Origin: Coniochaeta sp. PMI_546
Taxonomy: Eukaryota; Ascomycota; Sordariomycetes; Coniochaetales; Coniochaetaceae
DNA length: 64,000 bases
Direction: 5' to 3'
NCBI GenBank assembly: GCA_021432605.1
Contig: MU271148.1
Coordinates: forward strand, 441,362-505,361
Shown here: piece after piece, positions 27,527-37,744 of the stretch
Layout: the number at the start of each line of letters is the position of its first letter
Position numbering within the stretch: the stretch's first letter is position 1
Program-made: the position numbers and the translations under genes
Notes under the pieces: model-generated
What the model was told of the DNA's origin: nothing
Databases searched by the model: none
Seen by the model: only the letters and a program-made list of their open reading frames with translations

Positions 27527-28909
27527 ATGAGTTTCGGAATCGGCTTAGGGGACATAATTCTCCTAACAAAGTTCGCAACCGAAGTCTGCCGCGCCTGCAA
27601 ACACTCTGCCGACGAATTCAAGACCATATCCGCAGAGGTAAACAACTTGCGCGTGGTCTTCGAAGACATTGCCGACATTATCGAGCAAGACCGGAGTGCA
27701 CTGACCCAGCGGCGGTCGGAAAGACTCGCAGACCTCATAGCCAACTCGCAGTCTGTCTTGCAGGATCTGCAAAGCGAGCTGAAACATTATGCCAGCCTAA
27801 ACACCAAGACGCAAAAGAAATATGAGATACTTCGTTTCGGCTTCAAAAACATAGCCGAGATCCGAATGCGCATCATCAGTACAAACACCAGCCTCAACTC
27901 CTTCTATGGCTCGCTATCAAGGTCGGTCCACTCCATGCCATGCTCAGTTCGCTTGCTAACTAGACCCAGCCACTCCCACACTTTTATTCGGCGAATATTG
28001 GTAAAGTATGCGAAAGAAGTAAACATGGATTTGCACGAGGGCTCTGTCCTAAGCAGCCGCACAACGGACTCTCTCTCCACCGCCTCAGGCTGGAAGGAGA
28101 TCTGCCAGGAGCTGCGCGACCTGGGCATCAGCGCCTCGGCCTTGCAGGAGAACCGCGAATTCATCAAGAGAACGCTCTCGGTCGCCATAGAGAACGGCAT
28201 CACCGAGGACGGCGGCGAGGATGAGCAGGAAGGACCCTTGACGGAAGAGGACCGCCTGCGCCGCGAGTCGACCGCCACTCTGGTAGACGAAGAATACATC
28301 CAGCGACAAGGGCGGCTCAAGTCGAAGCAGAGCAAGGCAATCGTCAACCCGGACCTGAGGGAACTGAGCAAAGTGACAGATCACGTCGAGAGTAAGAAGT
28401 ACTCGCGCGGCGTGGCCAAGCTGTTACGGCTGTGCGGTCTCACGTCCGATGAACGTCTCATCGAAGCAGCCGATGAGAACGATAAGAGCACTATTCTGAA
28501 GCTCATCGGTCGTGGAGCGAATGTGAGGGCGACGGACAAATGGCGCTGGACGGCCCTGCACATGGCCTGCTATTCCGGGTTTGAGGACATAGCGCGATTG
28601 CTAATTGCGCATGGCGCAGAGCTTGACGTGCGGACTGTAGACGGGGAGACACCCCTCAAGCTTGCGGAGAGGAATGGGCATGCTAAGGTCGTACAACTCA
28701 TCGAGGAGGAGGTGGAGAGCAGGAAGGTGAAGGAGCTGGAGCAGCACACATTGGATCAGAAGATGGAGATGTTGGAGCTGGCGTCACCGGAGGCGACTGG
28801 GTTCAAGGGATTTACGCAGGTCGAGGATAAGGGGCTTTGGCGAGCGGATACACTCGTTACCACAAAGGTTGAAGAGGTTGAGGTCGCTCCTGATGAGATT
28901 ACGCATTGA
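27527..28909 (+). CDS. Ankyrin-repeat protein with fungal N-terminal helical domain
   Basis: Start at ATG 27527 (MSFGIGLGD), the conserved beginning of a fungal family whose N-terminal helical domain also caps NACHT/ankyrin (STAND) proteins. A 48-base intron is likely at 27922-27969: donor GTCGGT, branch GCTAACT, acceptor CAG. It is in frame and lacks a stop, so retention would add 16 residues; spliced length is 444. Residues about 1-170 are the helical domain with coiled-coil character, and residues about 190-240 hold the SGWKEICQELRDLG segment seen in this family. About 330-420 hold two to three ankyrin repeats (ALHMACYSGFEDIARLLIAHGA, broken by one variable turn, then TPLKLAERNGHAKVV). The tail is charged. 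No catalytic domain is present. Probably a protein-interaction or signalling role; function unknown. Confidence 0.87.
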   Translation: MSFGIGLGDIILLTKFATEVCRACKHSADEFKTISAEVNNLRVVFEDIADIIEQDRSALTQRRSERLADLIANSQSVLQDLQSELKHYASLNTKTQKKYEILRFGFKNIAEIRMRIISTNTSLNSFYGSLSRSVHSMPCSVRLLTRPSHSHTFIRRILVKYAKEVNMDLHEGSVLSSRTTDSLSTASGWKEICQELRDLGISASALQENREFIKRTLSVAIENGITEDGGEDEQEGPLTEEDRLRRESTATLVDEEYIQRQGRLKSKQSKAIVNPDLRELSKVTDHVESKKYSRGVAKLLRLCGLTSDERLIEAADENDKSTILKLIGRGANVRATDKWRWTALHMACYSGFEDIARLLIAHGAELDVRTVDGETPLKLAERNGHAKVVQLIEEEVESRKVKELEQHTLDQKMEMLELASPEATGFKGFTQVEDKGLWRADTLVTTKVEEVEVAPDEITH

Positions 28910-29454
28910 TACCCTCTGCTTTTGGCGTTTCGGACTCGGAGTTATCGGCGGTTGTTGACGGTCCTGATTGTCGATCTAGGTTGATCTTTTAGTCTTTTGA
29001 TAGCGGCCATAGGCCCTGTACAGCACTCTACTGTCTGGATGAAGGGCATTTTCTGAAGCCCCAACCACGATACGAATTGACGGGTGATGGATCAAATGGC
29101 AAGAAGGCATCAAAGTTCGTTTGTCGGCTGCAACGACAAGTCGACGTGTTCGGCTCGGCCTTCGCGCTTCTCGGAGAACCGAGCCTGCAAACGATGTAGC
29201 GAAAGGCGCGATGTCTCAGCCACTAAAACAGGGGACATTTTGGAGGACTCCACTTCCAGCAGGCACCCTGAACCACTAGCATGCTGTGCCGTCGGACATA
29301 GGGCTGGCAGACTTCCTCCATCAGAAAGCAGTTCATTGAACATTACGTCAAAGTCAACTTTGCGGTTTCATGACCTAGACAACCGCTTTACCTACATTAT
29401 TTATGGAACCACCGACAGGTCCTACGATCAGCTGAAAGTGCACCACAGGGGGCC
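28910..29454. other. Intergenic, promoter of the Zn2Cys6 gene
   Basis: About 550 bases with no supported gene; the frame at 29084-29515 runs into the next gene in another frame and looks like chance. No distinct motif was seen. Confidence 0.45.
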
Positions 29455-31614
29455 ATGGACGACGATGCGCCGCCGAGCCAGCCTGGAGCTGCATCAGCAC
29501 GTGGGGGCGGCATAGCGCGGAGGCCCAAAAAGGTCGAGAGGTCGTGCATCCTTTGTCATCGTAGGAAAATACGCTGCGACAAGAAGTCGCCTTGTGCGAC
29601 CTGCACCAGAACGGGCGTCCTGTGCTGCTACCCGGCCTCGGAGCAGCCTGTCCGCCGCCCGCGGAAGACGACGATAGCGGATGTCGCTGAGCGGCTTGTT
29701 CGCCTGGAGAGGACTCTCGTCGCCATCTCGTCGAGTGACTCGCATACGGAGGCCGAGACGCCTAGTGACAGCAATGCGCAAGCATCTAAGCACGATGGAG
29801 GCGATGGAGGAGAAAACGTCTCGGTTACCGAGGAATTCCTGTTCCAAAATGGCGATAGCAGCCGTTATGTGAATGAGATACTGATATCCAGGGTCCTGGA
29901 AGAGGTGACTGCCCGTCGGCCTGGATCAGGTTGCCAAGTATGGACTGGCTGACACTACTTAGGAAGATGAGTTGCGCTCTGTCCTGGGAGCACAAGAGAC
30001 TGTGCAGCCTGATCTGCTCGTGGATCAAGATGGTGATAGGTTCCAGCCACTGGATCTCGGCGGTCTGCTGTCGGGATACAGCCCCCCAAGCGTCAACTCC
30101 CTGGACCTACACCCGCCCAAATGGCAAGCTATGCAACTCTGGCAGGTGTTCGTAAATTATGTTGACCTGTTCAACAAAGTTCTTCATATACCCACCACTG
30201 AACTCGTCGTTTTCCAAGCCATAGAGGACCCAGCGTCTGCTAGTGCGGATGTCAACTGCCTGCTCTTCTCGCTGTACTTCTCGGCAGTCACTGCGATGGA
30301 GGACGACGCAGTAATCGGCATGCTTGGATACGGAAAACGTAGGGCTCTCAGCATGTTCAGACGCGGCTTGGAGATATCCCTTGTACAGGCCGATTTTCTC
30401 GAGGCTCCGACACTGACGGCTTTGCAAGCCATGGGCATCTTCTTGGTACCCCTCCACCATGTCTCAAATGGAACATGACACGAGCTCTAACAGGCCTATA
30501 GCAAACCATACGAGCGCACAACACTGGCAGATCAGTTTGGGTTCTCAGTGGGCTCGTAATTAGGGCGGGGCAGAGTCTCGGTTTACACCGTGACGGGAAG
30601 AGCCTCGGTCTGTCCATCTTCGAGACCGAATTGCGTCGCCGGCTGTGGTGGTGCATCTCCGCCAACGATGGCCGCGTGGCGGAAGACCATAGCATAACTG
30701 TCAACAGCTTCGACCCGTCGACTAACATCGAGTTCCCCTCCAACGTTAACGACAGCCAACTCTACCCGGACATGACAGAGGTCCCGGAAAACCGTGGCCG
30801 GTGGACAGAAATGAGCCTCCCGCTCATCATGAAGGAGCACTGCCTCGCCCGGCGGCGACTGTACCAGGTCATTCCCCCCTTCGCGAATTCCATCCCTTCC
30901 GAAGCTGTCCGCAAGGAGATAGTTGGCAAGACCATCGCGCACTGCGAAGAGGAATACTTCAAGTTCTTCAATCCCATCATCCCCGTCCAGAGGGCGGCGA
31001 CTCTGATGGGACGCGCCGTGCTCGCCAAGCTCGAGTTCGTCAGCAGGCTGCAGTGGCTCAGCATGGCGAACCAGAACACCACGCGCGGGCTGCTGTCTGA
31101 CGACGAGACACTGGCGGAAGCTTGCCAGATCTTGGAATACGGCACACAGATACAATCTGACGAGCTGCTGAGGAACTACCGGTGGATCGTCGAGGTATAT
31201 CCGCAGTACCACGTATTGTTATACGTTGTATGGCGGCTGTGCGTGCTGCCGACTGGCCCCAGTGTCGACAGAGCTTGGAGTCTCGTCGAGAAGAGTTTCG
31301 ATGTCGAGTTTGGGCGGATCGGGTTCGAGAACGCCCCGCCTGGGTCAAAGTGGACAGTGCTGAGGGCTTTTAGAGAGAAGGCACTCAAGATACGACAGAT
31401 GGTGGCCGAGGGCAAGACTACGGGAGACGGGAAGGGGAAAGGGATTTCATTGGAGATTCCGAAGGGTTCTGCAGCAGTGGTGCCGGAACATGGTGAGGCG
31501 ACCGGCGACGACCCCGGAAACGAGTTTTCTTGGCAGCCTGAGGACGCCGACCTACCGGACTGGAACGAGTTGGTAGAAGATTTCAAGTTGGGTGATTTTG
31601 AGATACAGATTTAG
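29455..31614 (+). CDS. Zn2Cys6 fungal transcription factor
   Basis: Three exons: 29455-29904, 29963-30445 and 30502-31614 (681 residues), all junctions in phase 0. The DNA-binding zinc cluster is canonical: Cys31-x2-Cys34-x6-Cys41-x5-Cys47-x2-Cys50-x6-Cys57, followed by a basic linker (RRPRKT) and a short heptad segment (VAERLVRLERTL) for dimerisation. The middle region carries the fungal-specific regulatory domain, with SLGLHRDG and ELRRRLWW around residues 335-360. The acidic C-terminus (WQPEDADLPDWNEL) could be an activation region. Such proteins usually bind CGG half-sites and often regulate neighbouring genes. The nearest candidates are the MFS transporter downstream (convergent) and the oxidoreductase/transporter pair further on. 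The target and inducer are unknown. Confidence 0.92.
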
Positions 31615-31931
31615 GTGCAGACTGCTCTGCCGGGCTTGTCTGGATTACACATGTAGTATACTTTGATACCAGTCTCCTCTTCTATTGTATTCGCATTTAC
31701 TTCCATGGCAACAAGCAGACGGTCGGGGCTCAAGTTGTTCAAGGAACACTGGTTTGAGCATCTACTTCTTGTTACATGTAAGCACCGCGAGGGGCTCCTC
31801 TTAGACTATCAAAAGCTTAAATACAGTTAGGAAGTGAGTGGCAAATCTATCCGCAATACGTCTACTCCTCTATACGCCTCGACTAAACCGACCCCCCTGT
31901 CAACCTTTTCCTATATTCCTGTGATCGCAAC

Positions 31932-33397
31932 TTAGAAGATCTTCTTTATATGCATTCCGGTAAAACTCAACCGACACGCGACAAGGATTGCGGTCCCGCC
32001 CAGTAGCATCGATCCAGCAAAAGCCTTGAGACCGTTCCAATGACCAGAAGTGTTCTCCAGAATCTGTCCAGCAATAGGATTCGTGATGAGACCAGAGACA
32101 GAGCAGATAAGGAAGACGAGACCCGTCCTGTACCCGATCTCCGGCAGCGGGGAGATCTGCGCCACCAACGCGCCGATGAGAGACACGTAGGCACCGGAGA
32201 AGAACCCGAAGAGCACGGCGTAGGCGATGATGGCCGAGTCGCCGTTTGCCGGGATCCAGAGAGCCAGGGTGAAAATCCCGGCGGTCCCGGTGGCACAGAC
32301 AAGACGTTGTATTTGCCCATTTTATCCGCCAGCAGGCCGGAGAGAAGACGGCCGAAGAGGCTTCTGAATGTTAGCAAGAGGTAGCGACGCTTTTAGTAAG
32401 GGGAAAGTACTGACCTGGCGGCATTCAAGATAGCGATCAGATACTGCGCGAGCTGTGGTCTCATGCCAGCCTCCAGACCTTGGATTTGCAAGTAATCGAT
32501 GGGGATGAAGATTCCGAAGTTGAGTACAAACAGCCCTGCCAGGAGGATCAGGAAACCCCTCTCGCGGAATGGTTTGCTCATCTGCTCCTTTGATAGCGCG
32601 GTCGGTCTCGGCTTGTGGCGACAGGTAACGGTGAGGTTCGCAATGATCAACAGCCCCAAGATCATGAATGCGCCTGAGCGCATGGCCCAGCCATAGCCTA
32701 CCTGTTTTATCAGGCGGGTGATCATAATGGGGAAGATGATACCTCCTATGCTCGAGCCGGTTGACAAGATACCGAAGGCAGCACCGCGCTTGTGGTGAAA
32801 CCAGCTGACGATTGTACTGATACCCGGCTGGAAGATACATGAGACGCCAATTGCGCTACAAACTCCTTGAGATAGAAGAAATTGATAGTACGTGTTTGAT
32901 ATGGAGGCCATCATCAGGCCGAAGACGTGCAGGAAGGTTCCTATAATGAGCAAGGGGCGAGGTCCATAGTTGTCGTATGTTTTGCCCACGATTGGTCCCT
33001 GATTACGCTTTAGCAAACCTGATAGATACTGAGGCAAAATGTATCTGCTTACCATAGCCATCATGAAGAAGATCTGAAGAGAAGGGATCCACGCTATCGT
33101 GCTGGCGGAATAGTCACGAAGTGGCCCAGTCTGATAATACTCCTGGAAAGCTCCAATACTGTTCAACCAACCAAAGCTGCAGAACGAGGTACACCACGCT
33201 CCGAGCACGCAGAGCCATGCCCAGGTTCCGCCGTCAGGAGCGTCGTTGATCCATTGCGGGGGTCCGCCGGCAGCAGCTTCGACCTCCTTTCCCGCCGGCG
33301 CGGTGAAGGAGACAGCCGTCTCTTCGGAGTCGGACGGAACGTGGTTCTTGTTTGCCTCCTCGATATCACGAGGTGAGGGAGAGTTTGGACGCGACAT
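31932..33397 (-). CDS. MFS monocarboxylate-type transporter, frame disrupted
   Basis: Exons 33397-33053, 32998-32415 and 32363-31932; introns 33052-32999 (54 bases) and 32414-32364 (51 bases). The N-terminal PDGGTWAWLCVLGAW motif is the signature of the fungal monocarboxylate transporter (MCT/SLC16-like) branch, and about 12 membrane spans are encoded. The third exon holds homologous sequence in two frames (SLFGRLLSGLLADKMGKYN, then CATGTAGIFTLALW), switching near 32300; the summed exons are one base short of a whole number of codons. As given, the protein would lose its last four or so spans. A real one-base deletion or a sequencing error are both possible. Expected role: proton-coupled uptake or export of a small carboxylate or secondary metabolite. 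It is convergent with the Zn2Cys6 gene. Confidence 0.82.
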
Positions 33398-34359
33398 AGT
33401 GAAGGGTGTAAATTAGAAGGGTATTATAATAATCATAAGAAGAAACACACTTGGTTAGTGAGAGAATGTTACACTAGAGATCAAAGTTGAACGATGTCTG
33501 CCAGGCCGCAGCCAAATAAATAGCAAAAGCTTCCTCGGTGACGGTCCGTGTCAAAGTTTGCAAAACAGTCATTTCGGTCGCTTAAAAACAGCTCGGAGGC
33601 CGAGCTTGGAATTCAGGCAATTATGCCAAAGAAGGGTCCGAGTGTGTTGGTGAACGCGCTATGTGAACGGCCGGCAGCCAGCTCGGCGCGGTGCATATTT
33701 AACCGCCGCGGCCGCTATCGACGACGCCGTACGGCTTCCAGTTTCGATTAGCTCGCCGCCACATTCCGCCGCGCTGGAACTTTGATGCTTGCCAAAGCTT
33801 AATTCTTGGCTACAAAGATAGCCATAATGCCAATGGCACCGACATGTGCGTTCGGTCGGAATGACGGGCGAAAGACCGCTTGATCAACAGCAAATGCTCC
33901 AACGGCCGCGCACCGTCGTTTGATAGCAGACGGACGCTTGCTGATCAAACAGCCCAACAGCCTTTGCAAAATCCTGATTATCCCCGGCTTCGGCTTCTGA
34001 CTGACATTATCGGTCCGCGAAGTATGACTCTGAACTGTAGAACAGAGTATGCCTTCAACATGGTCCCCACGAACGATGATTTTTGACAAATTCTGAAGGC
34101 GACGTCAGCGGTCACCCATCATTGAATTGGTTGCTGTAGTCACGTGACTTGCGACCGTTCTACCCCGTGACTGAACGAATGGTGTTTTGCAGACGGCATT
34201 TAATCTGCCCGCGCTTATGCGACGCCCTCTTTCAGCTAACCAGCATGACAGCCTTGCCATACTCCACGAGCGGATATGTCATTATCTCGCGTCTACAACG
34301 GTCCTTTCTCTTGACCTGCGGAGCCAAATGCTCTGAGATCTACCTCGCTGCCAAGCACG
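33398..34359. other. Divergent intergenic region
   Basis: Nearly 1 kb between the transporter and the membrane-protein gene. It contains a GC-rich patch with overlapping CCGCGG/GCGGCCGC words around 33695-33730, which could hold CGG-type sites, and an AT-rich run just upstream of the transporter start. No gene is supported. Confidence 0.4.
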
Positions 34360-35418
34360 ATGGATTCCCAAGCCCATGAGAGCGGAACGCCGCATCCACG
34401 TCTGACCATGGACCAGTGCTACTTGGTGCCTTACGGCGTTATAGGCGTCCTGAGCGATTTGCTTAGCCTCTACATCGCGGTCTGCCTGGCGCTGTCTCGA
34501 AGACCCCTCTACCCGAAACGCAAAATCCGACACCAGACAGCATGCCATGCCGCCGGCGTATTTGTTCTCATCTCTTACTGGTCGGTGTGGAAGGAGAATA
34601 TCGTGGGCTGTCTGCCTTATTGGCAACTCATTCTCATCACATACGGTAACGCGACTATGGGCTTGTTGATTCTCATAATCACTTGGGTCATGTTCACTGC
34701 GAGCAATCAGAAGGATGCAGTGCTAGACGCGACAGAACCTGAGGCGTCTGTTGAATCTGAAGCTCTCCTTGTCGACCACGATGATGCCGAGGGTCCACCT
34801 TCGACTGGGGAAACGGATGTATTTCCAGATGCCATCACACCAACGTCGCAACCGCCGACTGGCCGCAACATCCACAGGTCCGTTTCCAACCTCGTCTCAG
34901 CCATCTGGAAGGAGTCCAGCGTTCAAGCTGCCGAAGAAATCGTACCTGGACACGAGAACGAACACCAGAACTCGGGTATTGCCGTTGATGCCGAAGCTCA
35001 GAAACCGGTTGACTCGCAAGCAAAGGCTCTCGCTCGATTTGGGTATTTCGCTGGGAGCATGCTCGGCTCTTCTGTCATCTGTAGTCTTGTCGGCAGCGTG
35101 GCGTTGGCTGTTGAATCCATCGAGGCCGGGAGTAATGGGGCTGCTTATTTCAGCGGCTTCTTCACTCTCGTACTCCTCGAGATTATCTTTCTGTTCTGTG
35201 TCACCTTCCTGCCGAGCACGCCGGTGAAAGATAGAAATGCTGTTAGGGTATTCCTTCTTATACTCTGTGGGGCTGTCACTATTGTCTATTCTGACTTTAT
35301 TCTGGGAATTATCCTTGGCAGTATCGCTGGAGTACCTTTTCCTGATGTGCCCGCAGACGAGTTGGCTCGCTACTGGTACTACTTTGCCGTGCTGAAGATA
35401 CACCTCTTTGCCTTCTAA
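34360..35418 (+). CDS. Uncharacterised multi-span fungal membrane protein
   Basis: Single exon of 352 residues from ATG 34360. Hydrophobic segments lie at about 23-45, 66-82, 90-112, 228-250, 262-285 and 296-322. A long polar, acidic loop (about 115-225) separates the first three from the last three. The loop is rich in Asp, Glu, Ser and Pro and is probably cytosolic and disordered. I do not recognise a named family; similar 3+3 layouts exist among fungal integral membrane proteins of unknown role. No catalytic motif is visible. The gene ends 110 bases from the convergent oxidoreductase gene. A short 3' exon cannot be excluded, but the stop fits a normal end. Confidence 0.75.
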   Translation: MDSQAHESGTPHPRLTMDQCYLVPYGVIGVLSDLLSLYIAVCLALSRRPLYPKRKIRHQTACHAAGVFVLISYWSVWKENIVGCLPYWQLILITYGNATMGLLILIITWVMFTASNQKDAVLDATEPEASVESEALLVDHDDAEGPPSTGETDVFPDAITPTSQPPTGRNIHRSVSNLVSAIWKESSVQAAEEIVPGHENEHQNSGIAVDAEAQKPVDSQAKALARFGYFAGSMLGSSVICSLVGSVALAVESIEAGSNGAAYFSGFFTLVLLEIIFLFCVTFLPSTPVKDRNAVRVFLLILCGAVTIVYSDFILGIILGSIAGVPFPDVPADELARYWYYFAVLKIHLFAF

Positions 35419-35528
35419 ATCTAGTTGAGAGTGGTCACAGTCGTCCGGGTTTCCTGTATGAAGCCATCTATTTACTGTCTATCATCTAATGTGTCCAGCA
35501 TTTTGCCCACAAGACAAGATCATGACTC

Positions 35529-36879
35529 TCAGGGAAGACTCAGCAGCTCGTCGACCTTGACGGGCTGCCCTGTGCTGATGGATCTATTTGCCGCAATACC
35601 TGTCAGAATGGACAGGGCTCCGTCGAAGTGCGATGCTGCTCGGTTATACTTGTCCTCGACCGGGGTGCCAAAGATGTCATTCAACAATACCGGATCGCCT
35701 CCACCGTGTCCTCCAGCGCCTTCTTCGATTTCGACCTCCACGGGCTTCTCGAACAGAGGACGAAGCAATATCCGCTTCGAGTCGAGGGAGCCCTCCATCC
35801 CCTGCTCACCTCCAGAGTTAACGTAGGAGTTCTCGACAATCTCCATCTCCAAACGACCTTTAGTGCCATTGAAATTCACCCTGAAGCCCTCCCACGGTGC
35901 ATAAGCGGTCAAGCTGTACGTCATCACCGCGCCGGAACGATACCGCACCATGACGTTCATCGTGTCCTCGATACTGATGCCGTCGCCGAAGACGCTCTGG
36001 TCGCGGTAGTAGCTGTCCTCCTTCTCGGCATCGAGATACATAGCCTTGAGCGCCTCGTGCTCCTCTAGGTGCAGCGCAAAAGGGTCCTTCTTGGCGACCT
36101 CACTCCCGTGCGCGCGGGTGTAGAACTCGGTCACGCCCCGTCTCTCGGCATTCTCGCGTCCGTAGAACTTCAAGTCGCCCATGGCCATGACGGTCTCGGG
36201 CCGGCTCTGCAGCCAGAAGTTGACGAGGTCGAAGTGGTGGGTAGACTTGTGCACGAGAAGGCCTCCTGAGTTACGCTTGTCCCGGTGCCAACGGCGGAAG
36301 TAGTCCGCACCGTGCGAAGTGTTGAGCATCCACTCGAAGTGTACCGAAGTCACGGTCCCGATGGCGCCCGAGGACAGCAAATCGAAGACCTTGGTGTTGT
36401 GCGGCGCATATCTGTCATCCCACAGCGTTAGCGGTTCAGCTCACAGTGACATCTTAGGGTCAGGATTGAACGCGCCTGTAGTTGAAGGTGACACGCAGCT
36501 TCCGCCCGGTGCGCTCGACGGCATCGAGAATCTCCTTGCAGCGGGGAGCATCGATGGTCATTGGCTTCTCCGAGACGACGTTGCAGCCTAACTCCATGGC
36601 GCGCACGATGTAGATGTTGTGGGTGCGGTCGATGGTGGTTACAATAATCTCGTCTGGCTTGGTCTCTTCTACCATCTTATCGAAGTCGACGGCCTTGTAA
36701 GTCGGGACGCCCGGGTGGCCTAGCTCCTTGATCTTGGAGTTGGCATAGTTCATGCGCGTCTGGTTTACATCGCAGAACGCTACCAGTCTTGATGTTGAAC
36801 CGAAGTCCTTCACGATGGCCGTGTAAAAGAAGCTGGACCGCCCGCCGGTGCCAACAATGGCATACTTCTTTTGGGCCAT
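35529..36879 (-). CDS. Gfo/Idh/MocA-family NAD(P)-dependent oxidoreductase
   Basis: Two exons, 36879-36476 and 36411-35529 (428 residues). The N-terminal Rossmann site reads GTGGR, followed by FCDVNQTRMNYA and the family motif EKPM (SEKPMTID), whose lysine is a usual active-site residue. The C-terminal alpha/beta domain carries GGLLVHKSTHHFDLVNFW, where His residues commonly assist sugar or polyol oxidation. The intron at 36475-36412 must be GC-AG: only AG|GCGCGT joined to ACAG|A restores FNYRYAP, while the frame otherwise stops four codons later. The family oxidises or reduces sugars, inositols or aromatic dihydrodiols. Substrate unknown. It is divergent from an MFS transporter 865 bases away, suggesting co-regulated uptake and metabolism. 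Confidence 0.9.
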
Positions 36880-37258
36880 GATTTAGAGTTGTGAGCTTGG
36901 TCCGTTGGGTGTCAGGGTATTATTCTCAATGTAGACGCCAAGAGTTTTCGTGCTTTGTGAGCCGACCAAGTTCTACCAAGACAACTTGGTGGATTGAGCG
37001 CCTTGATAGGTCTTGACGAGAGAGGTTATTTCTTAAGGATTCGGGCTCTTTTATACCGAATGGTCGAGGTATCACGAACTCGACCGAGAATGAGGAGAAC
37101 GTTGAAGTTGGGGTACTCGCACTCCACTTCAACGGCCGGATAAAATGACATATGCAGGACAAATCAGAGGAACCGACGATCATATCCCACCACCTCTGTC
37201 ACCTTGGCTGAAATAACACCAGAACTCTCGGGTTGTTGGTTCGTAAGACCTCCCCACG

Positions 37259-37300
37259 TTCGACTACTGCAATGTAAACCTTGTCATGGCAGTAGTCGAA
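37259..37300. promoter_or_regulatory. 12-bp perfect inverted repeat in divergent promoter
   Basis: TTCGACTACTGC at 37259-37270 and its exact reverse complement GCAGTAGTCGAA at 37289-37300, with an 18-base spacer. It sits in the 865-base region between the start of the oxidoreductase gene (36879, minus) and the MFS gene (37745, plus), nearer the middle. The symmetry would suit a dimeric regulator serving both genes. A hairpin of unknown role or chance are the alternatives. Confidence 0.5.
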
Positions 37301-37744
37301 TCCTGCCCCCGCTTCCCCAGATCATCCCCAGACCTACCTTGAAGCTGGTGCTGTCCGTTGGCCGTTGATGGCTGCTAAGTAGGGATCGGCACTTATAATG
37401 TTGCAATTCTTCCGTCAATCAACAGCAATTTGAAAGCTGCCGGTCGAGCTGCCGGTTAATGTCACCTTGCTGCCGTGATCACGAGCTGGCAGGCTTTCCA
37501 GAAGAAGGATGGCAGGGCTCTCGTATGGCCCGTGGGTAGGTGCGTGAGCTTGGGTCGGCCATCAAACCTGGCTCACGGTGCAGTTTTGACCTCTTTGGTT
37601 ATTATAAGGGTTACTGCAGACGGATGACAGGCAGTTCATTGACTATTGTTTCGAACCATCTCACTTTTCCGATACCTGTCCTGTGGTGCAGCCAGATCTT
37701 TGGATATCCTCTCGTCCTGATCTCTTCCAAGATCCAGTGCAACC

